Positions 30,001 through 38,853 of a stretch of DNA of 64,000 nt are shown here, one piece after another. The position numbers were made by a program, and so were the translations under genes. The stretch is taken from NCBI RefSeq assembly GCF_000186865.1, contig NW_008705561.1, positions 2,711,094 to 2,775,093 of the forward strand. Direction: 5' to 3'. The notes beneath the pieces are model-generated. The model made no database searches, was not told the DNA's origin, and saw nothing but the letters and a program-made list of their open reading frames with translations. Within the stretch, counting starts at the first letter, position 1; every line of letters starts with the position of its first letter. The DNA comes from Aureococcus anophagefferens (Eukaryota; Sar; Pelagophyceae; Pelagomonadales; Pelagomonadaceae).

Positions 30001-31795
30001 AAGTCGCCGGGGTCCTCCAGGTCGCCGACGTCGCGCGCGGCCGTGACGCCGCGGTCGGCCTCGCCGTCCGCCTTCACCAAATCCTTCACGAATTGAGGAC
30101 CACCCGGGCTCTCCAGGATCTGCGGCAGGAAGTCGGCCGCTAAAGCGCCCGTCGCCGCGCGCTTGTAGCGCACGTCGCGCTTGAACGACACCGCGTCGAC
30201 GGCGTCTAAAGCCCACGCGGCCGCCGGGCTTCCAAAGTCCGCGTCCGCCGCGGCCTGCTTCAGCGCCGCGCGGTGCGGCGCCGACGCCAACAAGTCGCCC
30301 AATGCCCGTTCGCCGTCGAGCGCCAGGCCCAACGCCGACAGCGCGAAGACGAGGCGCCGCGCGCGCGCCGCCGGGTCCGCGGTCCGCTCCGACGCGTCCG
30401 CGGCCGCCGCCGCGGCCGCGAGGGCCGCCTCGGCGACGCGCTCCCCCCCAAAGGGCAGGTGCCGCGGCAGGCGCGTCACGACGTCGTCGAGGCGCCGCAG
30501 GTTCCGCCGCCGCTCGAGGATGTCGCGGTCCTGCGCCTCGTGCTGGACGCAGAGCACGAATCTATAGCCGCCGTCGGCGTCGAAGAGCGGCCGGAAGCTC
30601 ACGAGGTTCCGGAACATCTGGCCGTTCTTGCGGTAGTTCGTCAGCACGACTTCGCAGTCCTGCCGCTCCTGGAGGCAGGCGCTGAGGCACGCGAGCGCCT
30701 CGGGCTCCGACGCGGGCCCCTGGAGGAAGCGGCAGTTCCGCCCGAGGAACTCGTCGAAGTCGTAGCCCACGAGATCCCGGAAGGCCGCGTTCCCGAAGAC
30801 CAAGGGGTTCCCGGGCACGGCGACGTCGGACACCGTCAGCGGCACGTCGGAAGCCTCGAAGAGGTCGCCGACGAGGCGGAGCCAGCTCGGCCCGTCGTAG
30901 ACGCGGCGCTTCAGCGCGACGTCGAGGAGCTGCTCCGCGCCGTCGGCGTAGACCTCGGCCAGCAGGGCGTCCCAGTCCGTCGCGGCGCACAGGACGGGGA
31001 AGGCCTCGAGCACGAGCAGCTTCCACCGCCGGTCCGCGGCGTCTAAAACCTCGGCCACGACGGCGTAGGACCGCGGCTGCGCCTGGGCAGCACAAGAGTG
31101 ATTCAACGTCGCTTCAACGTGAGTGTTCCGCGCGCGCGCGTTCCGGAAAAAGCATCCACGCTTCGAGACCGTTCCGAGAGATGATCGCTCGTCCAAAAGT
31201 CAGGCGAAGCGGGTGGAAAACGGCCGAGATATGAGCCTTTGAAGTTGGGAATTTCGCTCTCTTTTGCTGCCCGCGGCTGCGCCTCCTGCCGCAGGTCGTC
31301 GGCGGCCCAGATCTCGCCCGTCGCCGCCGTGCGCCGCTCGAGGCCGATGCCCGCGAAGGCGCGCGACGCGTGCACGACGTGGGTCTTGAAGAGCTGCGCC
31401 GCGAGCGTGAGCGCTCTTTCCTGCTCGCGGCTCCGCGACGCGCCCCGCAGCGCCTCCGCGGCCTCGACGAAGCGCAGCGTCTCGACCTGCGGCTCGCTCA
31501 GGACCGCCTCGAAGGCGCACCGGAAGGCCCCGGAGCGCGCGAGGAGCTTGCGCAGCGCGCCGCCGACGTCCAGCGACTCGCCGGGCGGGCCGAGGCGCAG
31601 CAGCGGCGATTGGACGCGCGGGCCGAGCTGGCCGTGCTTCCGGATGCCCGTGAAGCGGCCGTTGCCGAGCAAGGCGCTCGCCACCGAGGCGGCCCGGCCG
31701 GCGCCGCTCACGTGCTTTGGGGGCGGCAGCACCGCCGCCATCCCACTCTCGAAGCCGAAACCGCGGCCGCGTCTGGATACAATGTTATTGAACAT
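27096..31795 (-). CDS. RGS-LOV-LOV photoreceptor with RGS-like and coiled-coil C-terminal regions
   Basis: Exons are 31795-31283 and 31082-27096, giving 1499 residues; a later ATG at 31741 is also possible. Residues about 65-225 fit an RGS fold (FRCAFEAVLSEPQVETLRFVEAAEAL). LOV1 at about 235-345 carries GRNCRFLQG with the flavin-adduct Cys near residue 287, and TNYRKNGQMFRNLV. A second PAS/LOV at about 545-665 has EENCRLLQ, Cys near 586. Residues 740-900 are again RGS-like helices. From about 1140 the protein becomes a basic coiled coil (RRLDRYLHRRAQKHERDL; ALERRHASRLLSMERRQEKAL), which could be a fused second gene. LOV domains bind FMN and sense blue light; RGS domains speed GTP hydrolysis by G-alpha proteins. 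The introner lies inside the first RGS region. Confidence 0.85.
31083..31282 (+). mobile_element. Introner family A, copy 6 (intron of the LOV gene)
   Basis: This is a 200-bp phase-0 intron. In gene sense the duplication GCGCAGCC stands at the GC donor and directly after GTGCTGCCCAG. The element is forward on the plus strand, so reversed relative to the gene. Splicing joins DDLRQE to AQPRSY. Confidence 0.92.
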
Positions 31796-31859
31796 ATCAA
31801 GACGATATACTTGAGTATAGTCTGTGGCTCTGCGGCCTGTTCCAGCCGCGAAGAGAAGC

Positions 31860-32803
31860 ATGGCCGCCATGGAGGGCAAACGGCGCGTGTCGATCCACGA
31901 CCCCTTCGACGGGAACGAGGACAACAACCCCTACAAGGTCAAGGGGTCGCGCCTGCGCGCGCACACCCAGGGCGACAAGTTCACCGAACTCTGCAACCAG
32001 GATCCGCGCGCCCGCCGCGTCCGCCGCGGACCCCCCGCCGAGCGCCAACGCCCGCCCCCGCCCGCAGGGTCGACCAGTGCGAGTACTTCCTCAAGAGCTT
32101 CATCTTCGCCCTCGGCGACTCCTGGAAGGACGTGCCCCAGATGTGCTCCGACTACCAGAAGCACGCGAAGGACACGGGCCCGTCGGACTGCTCCATGAAC
32201 CACATCCAGGCCGCCGACTTCCTCCAGAAGCACGGCAAGACGCGCACGGGCATCCAGCGCAAGCACGAGATCGAGGACGTCGACATGAACAGCGACGGCC
32301 AGATCTCGTTCATCGAGTACCTCATCCTCCACTACAAGGCGATGATCCTCAAGGAGTACTACGAGCGCCACGAGGCCGCGCCCGAGGAGGACCTGGGCAA
32401 CGACTGCGTCGGCGTCTGCGGCGTCGGCAAGAAGCTCCTCGAGGAGCTCTTCACCATGCCCAAGGGCCTGAGCCCGCAGCTCGAGGCCGCGCTCGAGGCC
32501 TTCGCGGACGAGAAGAAGAAGCGCGAGGCGAAGATCAAGGAGCTCACGGCCAAGGCGGAGAAGGGCGGCGTCAAGGGCATGGCCGCCAAGCAGGAGCTCG
32601 TCATCCTCGAGAGCGGCGACAAGACGGAGATGAACCGCATCGAGCTCACGCTCAACGCCGCGAAGCGCAAGGCCAACAAGCAGAGCGGCGAGGACGCCCT
32701 CAAGAAGGAGAAGGAGAAGCAGGCCGCCGAGCTCAAGAAGGCCGCCGAGGCCAAGAAGGCCAAGATGAAGGCGCGCATGGCCATGTTCGAGAAAAAAGGA
32801 TGA
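31860..32803 (+). CDS. EF-hand protein with basic coiled-coil tail
   Basis: ATG 31860 starts MAAMEGKRRVSIHDPF. A 62-bp intron at 32006-32067 (GC donor, CCCGCAG acceptor) is needed to join FTELCNQDP to VDQCEYFLKS in frame; the product is 293 residues. A canonical EF-hand loop DMNSDGQISFIE lies near residue 120. Residues 195-290 are a Lys/Ala/Glu coiled coil ending in MAMFEKKG. The role is probably a cytosolic calcium sensor or flagellar component. It is divergent from the LOV gene with about 64 bp between the start codons. Confidence 0.75.
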
Positions 32804-32919
32804 GCGCCCGCGGACGCCGCGCGCTCCTAATCGCCGCGTGCGACCTCGCGCGCCAGGTCCGCGGCGAGTCGGCGCGCCGACAGGGTGTGCCCCGCTGCGA
32901 TGCACACCCGCCGCGTCCC

Positions 32920-33540
32920 TTACTTCACACCTCCCTCGGCGCCGTCGACGAGCTGGTAGCCGACGTTGAAGCGCGTCGTCTCCGAGGGGTCCGCGCCGCC
33001 CGCGAGTTTGAAGTGGCTCACGACGCGCCGGTGGTGCGCGGCGAGGCCGACGACGAGCAGCAGCTCGACGAGGCAGCAGTGCGCGGCGAGGAGCGCGAGC
33101 GACCGGCAGCGCGTCCGCAGCCAGGCCTCGACGAACATGTGGCGCCCGGACTCGTAGAGGATGCCCTCGCCCGGGTTGATGTGGCCCAGGCCGTAGAGGA
33201 GGTGCCACATGGCCGTCCACATGGCCGCCTGGCCGAGCATCGTCAGCGCGACGACGAGCGACGCGCCGGCGAACGCGCCGAGCACGAAGCGCGCGGACTC
33301 GTCCGGCGGCCGGCAGCCGAAGCAGAGGGCGCCCGCGAGCGCGTGGCCCAGCGCGACGGCGCCGCCGCAGACGCCGGCGACGCCGACGCCCTTGTTCACC
33401 TTCCAGAGCTCGTCGAGGCCCCAGCCCTCGTAGCAGGGCTGCACGTAGCAGCGGCCCACGGTCATGCACGCGAGGACGAGGTAGCTCGCCGTGAGCGGCG
33501 CCAGCACCGCGTAGCCCGCGACCTGGCACCGGCGCCACAT
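32920..33540 (-). CDS. Four-TM membrane protein of unknown function
   Basis: The start is taken at MWRRCQVAGYAVLA (33540); the open frame runs further upstream but that extension covers the neighbour's promoter and looks non-coding. The product is 206 residues with four hydrophobic helices: AGYAVLAPLTASYLVLACMT, GVAGVCGGAVALGHALAGAL, LGAFAGASLVVALTMLGQ, SLALLAAHCCLVELLLVVGL. A conserved-looking segment HINPGEGILYESGRHMFVEAW lies before the last helix. Convergent with the EF-hand gene. I do not recognise the family. Confidence 0.65.
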   Translation of the reverse strand: MWRRCQVAGYAVLAPLTASYLVLACMTVGRCYVQPCYEGWGLDELWKVNKGVGVAGVCGGAVALGHALAGALCFGCRPPDESARFVLGAFAGASLVVALTMLGQAAMWTAMWHLLYGLGHINPGEGILYESGRHMFVEAWLRTRCRSLALLAAHCCLVELLLVVGLAAHHRRVVSHFKLAGGADPSETTRFNVGYQLVDGAEGGVK

Positions 33541-33691
33541 GGCGCTGCCGACGCGGCGCCGCGAGATCGCGCGCGCGCGAGGCTGCCCGGCTGGAGCTGC
33601 CCTGCATAGTGAGGCTCTCGATGGCGTCAATGATGCCGTTGCCCGAATCGATGACGAGGATGGTGAGGCAGGTTTAAGGAACCGCGCAACG

Positions 33692-35020
33692 ATGGGCTGC
33701 TGCGGCCCCGCGGACGTGGGCCGGCGGAAGGTGCTCGTGGCGCTGCTCGCGAACGCGGGCGCGGCGATGAATTTCAGTACGATTGAGATCGCGGTGATGC
33801 TCATGGGCGACGCCGAGGGCCTGACGCGGGGCTGGGAGATGAGCGTGCTCGATTCTCTAGTCTTCGCGGGCTGCATCATCGGCATGGTGAGCTTCGGCTA
33901 CGTGGGCGACCGCGTCGGGCGCGTCAAGGGCCTCCAGGCGGCCATGTTCCTGTCCGTCTTCGGCGTCGTGCTGTCGGCGGCGACGCCGATGGACACGGAG
34001 GCCGAGGTCGCGGCCGTGCTGTGCGTCGCGCGCTTCGTGCTGGGCGTCGGCATCGGCGGCGTCTACCCGCTGGCGGCGGCGCTCGCCTACGAGCGGAGCG
34101 ACAGCGACGCGGTCGGCGAGCTGTCCGTGGCCGCGGCGAACTTCGGGCAGCCCTGCGGCGTGCTCGCGCTCTACGCGACGGCCTACGCGATCTACGCGAC
34201 GCCGGGCCTCGACAGCGGCGCGCGGTGGCGGAGCATGCTGCTCGTGGGCGCCGTGCCCTTCGCGTGGGCGCTGCTTTTGGCGGACGGGCTGCCCAAGTCC
34301 GACCGGCCGCCGGCGCCGCCACCGGCCAAGGCGGCCGGCGCGGCGCCGAAAGCGGGCGACGCCTTCCTCGCGCTGCTCGAGGAGGACCGGGGCTTCCGCG
34401 TCGCCCTCGGCGGCGCGGCCGCGGCGTGGCTCGGCTACAACACGTACGCGTACGGCATCATCTGCTACTACCCGGAGCTCGAGTCCGCGATCTTGGGCGA
34501 CGACGTCTCGGCGGTGCTGGCCGCCGCCCTGCTCGCGGGCGTCGCCCAGTTCCTCGCGGCCGTGGCCTCCGTGTACCACATCCGCGCCGCGGGGAGCCGG
34601 CGGAGCTTCCTCCTCGGCGGCCTCGGCGCCGCGGCGTCCTTCTTCGCGCTCGCGCTCTACCGCCTGGCGTCGGACGCGGCGACGACGGCGCTTCTCGTTA
34701 TGTTCATTCTGCTCCGGGGCGCGATCCAGTGGCCGGGCATCGCCATCTACGCGCTGCCCAACACGTTCGCGCCGCCGCACGTCCGCGCGCGGGCCCACGG
34801 CCTCGCCGCGGCGCTCGGCAAGGTCGGCGCCGTCGCCGGGTCCGCCGCCTACCCGCTCCTCCTCACGGCGTTCGGCCTCTTCCCCGTGTTCCTCATCTCG
34901 GCCGTCGTCGCGGTGCTCTCGTGCGTCGGCGCGTACTTCGTGCCGTTGCCGCGGCCCAAGGCGACGCGGCTCGAGCACGAGCCCCTCATCGAAAAGGCGG
35001 AGACCCTCGAGGCGCGCTAA
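33692..35020 (+). CDS. MFS transporter, phosphate:H+ symporter-like
   Basis: This is an intronless 442-residue gene, starting at ATG 33692 (MGCCGPADVGRR). The major-facilitator pattern is clear: the loop 2-3 motif GYVGDRVGRVKG, then RFVLGVGIGGVYPLAAALAYE, which resembles the PHS (phosphate) and related organic-cation/sugar groups, a cytoplasmic loop rich in Pro/Ala at residues 205-235, and six more helices. The C-terminal RLEHEPLIEKAETLEAR is cytosolic. The substrate is inferred only from the GIGGVYPL motif; inorganic phosphate is a reasonable guess. Gly2-Cys3-Cys4 at the N-terminus could be lipidated. Confidence 0.82.
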   Translation: MGCCGPADVGRRKVLVALLANAGAAMNFSTIEIAVMLMGDAEGLTRGWEMSVLDSLVFAGCIIGMVSFGYVGDRVGRVKGLQAAMFLSVFGVVLSAATPMDTEAEVAAVLCVARFVLGVGIGGVYPLAAALAYERSDSDAVGELSVAAANFGQPCGVLALYATAYAIYATPGLDSGARWRSMLLVGAVPFAWALLLADGLPKSDRPPAPPPAKAAGAAPKAGDAFLALLEEDRGFRVALGGAAAAWLGYNTYAYGIICYYPELESAILGDDVSAVLAAALLAGVAQFLAAVASVYHIRAAGSRRSFLLGGLGAAASFFALALYRLASDAATTALLVMFILLRGAIQWPGIAIYALPNTFAPPHVRARAHGLAAALGKVGAVAGSAAYPLLLTAFGLFPVFLISAVVAVLSCVGAYFVPLPRPKATRLEHEPLIEKAETLEAR

Positions 35021-35045
35021 GTCGTCCGGTTCGAACGAGGGTCGC

Positions 35046-37030
35046 CTAGCGGTCCTCCTGGAGGCGCCGCCCCTCCGCGGCGGCCGCGGGTCCCCGGGGA
35101 AGGGGAGCGGCGCGGCGCCGTCGCCCGGGCCGTTTTCGTCGTCGGAGTCGTCGGCGAGGAAGAGGCGGTTGTAGGAGTCCATGGCGTCGACGAGGTCGTC
35201 CTTCGTCAGCGGGCGGAAGAAGTCGTGCGCGAGGAGCGCGCGCGGCGCGCAGGGCACGGCGGCCGGCGCGCCGTCGCGGGACCCCCGGGCGTCGCGGCAG
35301 ACGGCGAGGATGGCCGCGAGCTCGCCCGGGAGCGCGTTGTCGCCGACGGTGACGCTGATGGTGAGCGCGTCGCTCCGGTGGCCGTCGCGGGAGACCGCGA
35401 CGACCGCGAGCGCGACCGCGCCGGCCCGCTTCGCGACGCAGCGGAGCCGCGCTCGCGCGCCGTCGCGGGGCAGCGGCGCGCCCGGTGTGTCGCAGCCGTC
35501 GAGGACGTCGACGCAGTCGCGCGCGGACTCGCCCAGATCCGGGCAGCGCCAGGCGTGCGCGTGGCCCTTTTTCGGCGCGTCGAGCAAAACGTCGAAGCGC
35601 TCGCCGGGGCAGACGTGGACGCCCGCGAGCGCGTCGCGCTCGTTGTAGACCTTGCGTGGCGCGTCGCCGGGTTTTGCGGTGTTGCTTCCGCCGCACAAAC
35701 CGTCGACGATGGCGTCGGCCGCGTCCGCGAAGGCCGCGAGGAGGCGCCGGCTCCGGTCCAGGACCGCGTCGCGCCCGGAGGGCAGCGGCTCGAGCTCGTC
35801 GCCCCAGCGCGCCGACGCCAGGCGCAGCGCCGCGCCGTGCTCGCCGATCCACAGGTGCCGCGCGCCGAGGGGCCGGGAGCCGTCGCCGTCGTCGAGATCG
35901 CGGCGACACAGGCCGTCGACCTCGGCGAACCGCGCGAGGGCCTCGCGGAGCCAGTGGCGCACGAGGGGCGCCGTCGCCGTCAGGGGCACGCGGTGTTTGG
36001 CCCCTTTGAGCCGCGCGAGCTCCGAAGCGAGGGGCGCGGCGCCGCGGGGCCGCTCGTAGACCAAGAGCGTGGAAGTCGACCGCGGCTCGTCCGCGCCCGC
36101 CTGTCGCCTTTCGCCGTCGCCCGGGTGGTCCTCGACCCAGCCGTAGGCGCGCGGCGCGCAGGCGACGCAGGACAGGTCCCGCAGCGCCGCGTAGACGGCC
36201 CAGGCCCGGCGCCGCCGCGTCGCGTGGCGCCGCGCGCCGACGGCCGCGGCGCCGCGCTCCGGCGAGAGGATCGCGACGACGAACGCGTCGCGCGTGACGC
36301 CGTCGGCGCCCAGGACCCGCGCGAGGCGCAGCTCCATGTCGCGGGGGACGTCGCCGTTGAGGCCCGGCGTCCCGCAGAGGCCCCAGTCGTCGCGCGTCAA
36401 GCGGCCGCCGCCCTTCGGGAACCGGAGGTGGTCGCGGCTCGACGCGCGCCAGCCCGCGCAGCGCTTCTCGACGTCGACGGCGTGGTCGACGTGCCAGCCC
36501 GCGGGGTCCGGCGCGGCGTCGGCGCGGCCGCCGCCGCCCCGGACGAGCGCCGCGAGCCTTTCGCGCTCGAGCGCGCGCTCCGCCGCCGCCAGGCTCCGCG
36601 CGAGCACGGCCTCCCCGAAGCCCAGCGCGTCGCCGGCCTCGTCGCATTTCTCCAGCACCTCCCGGCACCGGTTCAGGGGCGCGCCGCCGCAGGCGCCGAG
36701 CGCCTGGAGCTGCGCGGCCGCGCCGCGGACGCGGCGCACGTGCGCGCGCGCGTCCTCGCTCTGCGGGTCCCGGCGGAGGAACGCGGAGACGACGTGGTTC
36801 CGGAAGGCGGCGAAGGTGAGGCGCCGCGACGTCTGGGCCGTGTCGCAGCGCGCCCAGGCCTCCTCGAGCACCTTCACCTCGCGGCTCGTCGAGCAGACGC
36901 CCGCGGCCTTGAGCTGCCCGATGAAGTGGCGCCACTCCGCCGGCGTCGAGATGGCGTCGCCGTCGCGCGAGCTCGCGAGGAAGGCCGTGTGCACGGCGTC
37001 GCGGCCCTGGATCGTCGCCATGCTGCTCAT
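35046..37030 (-). CDS. Protein with degenerate kinase-like region, apparent C-terminal frameshift
   Basis: ATG 37030 (MSSMATIQGRDAV) or 37021 starts a frame of about 660 codons. Residues 1-45 have an EF-hand-like helix-loop-helix (ASSRDGDAISTPAEW). The middle, about residues 270-460, recalls a protein kinase lobe (RAWAVYAALRDLSCV, STLLVYERPRG, VRHWLREALARFAEV, HLWIGEHGAALRLASARWG) but lacks HRD and DFG, so a pseudokinase is suggested weakly. Near 35095, in a C/G homopolymer, the frame loses its stop and would run on antisense through the transporter gene; a one-base shift there gives a natural end RRLQEDR at 35046. The start is 96 bp from the divergent PH gene. Confidence 0.6.
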
Positions 37031-37126
37031 TCTAAGCTAGAGGCAGCCCATGCTTTTCCAACCGGTGCGCCGCGTGCTTGAAGATCTCTTGAAGTCTCGT
37101 TTCTGTCTTGAGGCTGCCCAGTTGCG

Positions 37127-38560
37127 ATGGAGACGCCCGCGGACGAGCATGCCGCCGCGGCCGACGCCGGCGCGTACACGGCCGAGGAGGTGCGGCGCCT
37201 CACGGCGGACCAGCTCCGGTCCCTCGCCCCGGAGGAGCTCATGGGCCTCCTCGCGGCCCACGAGGCGGACCTCGACGAGGGCCAGCTCGCCGTCGTGGCG
37301 GCGATCATCGACGAGGACGAGAGCTCGGGCGACGAGGCGCCGCGGCCGCGGGGCAGCTCGCGGGACCGCGGGCCGGAGATCGTCTACGAGGGCGTCGGCG
37401 CCGTCTCCCAGCCGCCCTGCGACGTCTCGGGCACGAGCCCGGTCGACGGCTGCGAGCCCGGCGCGGAGGTCGTCTACGAGGCCCTGGGCCGCCAGCCGAC
37501 GCGGCGCGAGAGCCGCTTCCGCGGCACGCAGCAGCTCCACGTCGCCGAGGGCAGCAACGACGTCGACCCCTACGCTTTTTTACCGGGCACGGGCGCGGCG
37601 GCGATCGCGCTCCGGCAGGGCCGGAGCGGCCGCCGGGGCTCGTCCTGCGCGCCGCGCCTCGAGCGCACGTCGTCCGCCGACGAGCGGCCGTCGAGCGCCG
37701 ACTCGTCGGACCCCAACCGGCCCCAGTACACGTCGCTGCTCGACGCGGCGTCCGAGGCGGCGTCCGAGGCCGTCGCGGCCGCGGGCGACGACGCGTCGAC
37801 GCCGCCGCCGACGCCGCCGGCGAAGCGGCGCGACGCTTTGGAGGATCTGGACGTCGAGGACCACGCGGCCCTCGCCCGGCGCGCGCGGAAGCTCGCGGCG
37901 ACGCTCGTCGCCGCCGCCGCCGACGGCGGCGCCGAGGCCAAGGCGCGCGTCGGCGACCTCGCGCGGTCCATCGCCGAGGCGCCCCGCGGCGAGGAGCTCC
38001 TCCTGCACGTCGCCGTCGTGCTGCGGGGCGACGTGAGCGCCGACGCGGCCGCGCGCGCGGCGCTCCGCGGCGTCACGGCCGAGCTCGTCCGCCGGAGGGA
38101 CCTGCCGGACCTACTGCCGCGGCTCCAGCGCATGGAGGCGGCGGCGGCGCGCCTGCCCGCGGCGGCGCGGTCCGACTCGAGCGACGTCGCCAAGGCGGGT
38201 CTGCTGCGGAAGCGCGGGACGTTGAACACCGCGTGGCGGACGCGCTGGGTCGAGGTCTGGCCCAAGCACGGCCGCCTCTACTACTTCCGCAACTACGGCG
38301 ACGACAAATGCCGGGGCTACATCGAGGTCGCCGACGGCGGGCCCGTCGACGTGTCCGAGGCCGACGCCGACGACGCGCCCTACGCGTTCGCCGTGTCCAC
38401 GCCGGGCGGCAAGCACGGGAGCGCGTGGCTCCTCCAGGCCGCGTCCGCGACGGAGCGCGACGAGTGGATCCGCGAGATCCGCGCCCTCGCGCTCGTCCGC
38501 CGGGACGGCGGCGGCGCCGACGACGGGCCGAGCCAGGAGGGGCGCTGCGTCGTCTCGTAA
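37127..38560 (+). CDS. PH-domain protein with C-terminal CaaX box
   Basis: This is an intronless 477-residue gene. The N-terminal helix (TAEEVRRLTADQLRSLAPEEL) precedes a long disordered acidic/Ser-rich part, then Ala-rich helices at about 230-345. The PH domain is at about 350-448: KAGLLRKRGTLNTAWRTRW, RLYYFRNYGDDKCRGYIEV, and the C-terminal helix ERDEWIREIRAL with its invariant Trp. PH domains bind phosphoinositides or proteins at membranes. The last four residues CVVS form a CaaX prenylation signal favouring farnesyl, so the protein probably has a double membrane anchor. Confidence 0.85.
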   Translation: METPADEHAAAADAGAYTAEEVRRLTADQLRSLAPEELMGLLAAHEADLDEGQLAVVAAIIDEDESSGDEAPRPRGSSRDRGPEIVYEGVGAVSQPPCDVSGTSPVDGCEPGAEVVYEALGRQPTRRESRFRGTQQLHVAEGSNDVDPYAFLPGTGAAAIALRQGRSGRRGSSCAPRLERTSSADERPSSADSSDPNRPQYTSLLDAASEAASEAVAAAGDDASTPPPTPPAKRRDALEDLDVEDHAALARRARKLAATLVAAAADGGAEAKARVGDLARSIAEAPRGEELLLHVAVVLRGDVSADAAARAALRGVTAELVRRRDLPDLLPRLQRMEAAAARLPAAARSDSSDVAKAGLLRKRGTLNTAWRTRWVEVWPKHGRLYYFRNYGDDKCRGYIEVADGGPVDVSEADADDAPYAFAVSTPGGKHGSAWLLQAASATERDEWIREIRALALVRRDGGGADDGPSQEGRCVVS

Positions 38561-38795
38561 TTAGGCGTCCTTGGACAGCGCGAACGAGTCGAGGATCGTC
38601 CCGTTCGCGGACGACACGTGCTCCACGGTGAGCGTCGACCGCGTCGCCGCGAGCCGCCCCCAGCCCAACGCCATGGCCCGGCTCCGCGACCAGGCCGGCG
38701 CGGGCTCGAATTTGCGCGTCAGGCCCTCGACGTCGCCCGCGTTGCCGACGACGACGTGCACGGGCCCCGAGGCGACGACGGTGGCTCGCTATACC
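38561..38795 (-). pseudogene. Purple acid phosphatase C-terminal fragment
   Basis: The frame from about 38795 to the stop at 38561 encodes some 77 residues matching the C-terminal block of purple acid/metallophosphoesterases: GPVHVVVGNAGDVEG, then AWSRSRAMALGWGRL, and NGTILDSFALSKD. The five upstream metal-binding motifs are absent. A TATAG just upstream could be a splice acceptor, but no matching exons are visible further up, where the divergent Lys/Ala-rich gene starts. Most likely a truncated gene remnant. Its stop directly abuts the PH gene's stop. Confidence 0.7.
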
Positions 38796-38853
38796 GCCAC
38801 GTTTCTGGCAAGATCGACTCGCTGCACGCCTCAACACGTCTCCCGCGAGGACT

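Noticed and set aside
31097..31196. Recurrent small peptide MDERSSLG... found in several places
   Set aside because: It is the translation of the shared family A introner core, not a protein; all instances lie inside introns and differ in frame and stops.
33541..33885. N-terminal extension of the four-TM protein upstream of 33540
   Set aside because: It overlaps the promoter and 5' coding region of the divergent transporter and reads as Ser/Arg-rich shadow; the ATG at 33540 sits just before the first helix.
33857..35045. Continuation of the pseudokinase-like frame antisense to the transporter
   Set aside because: It is an Arg-rich shadow of the transporter; a one-base shift near 35095 gives a natural stop at 35046.
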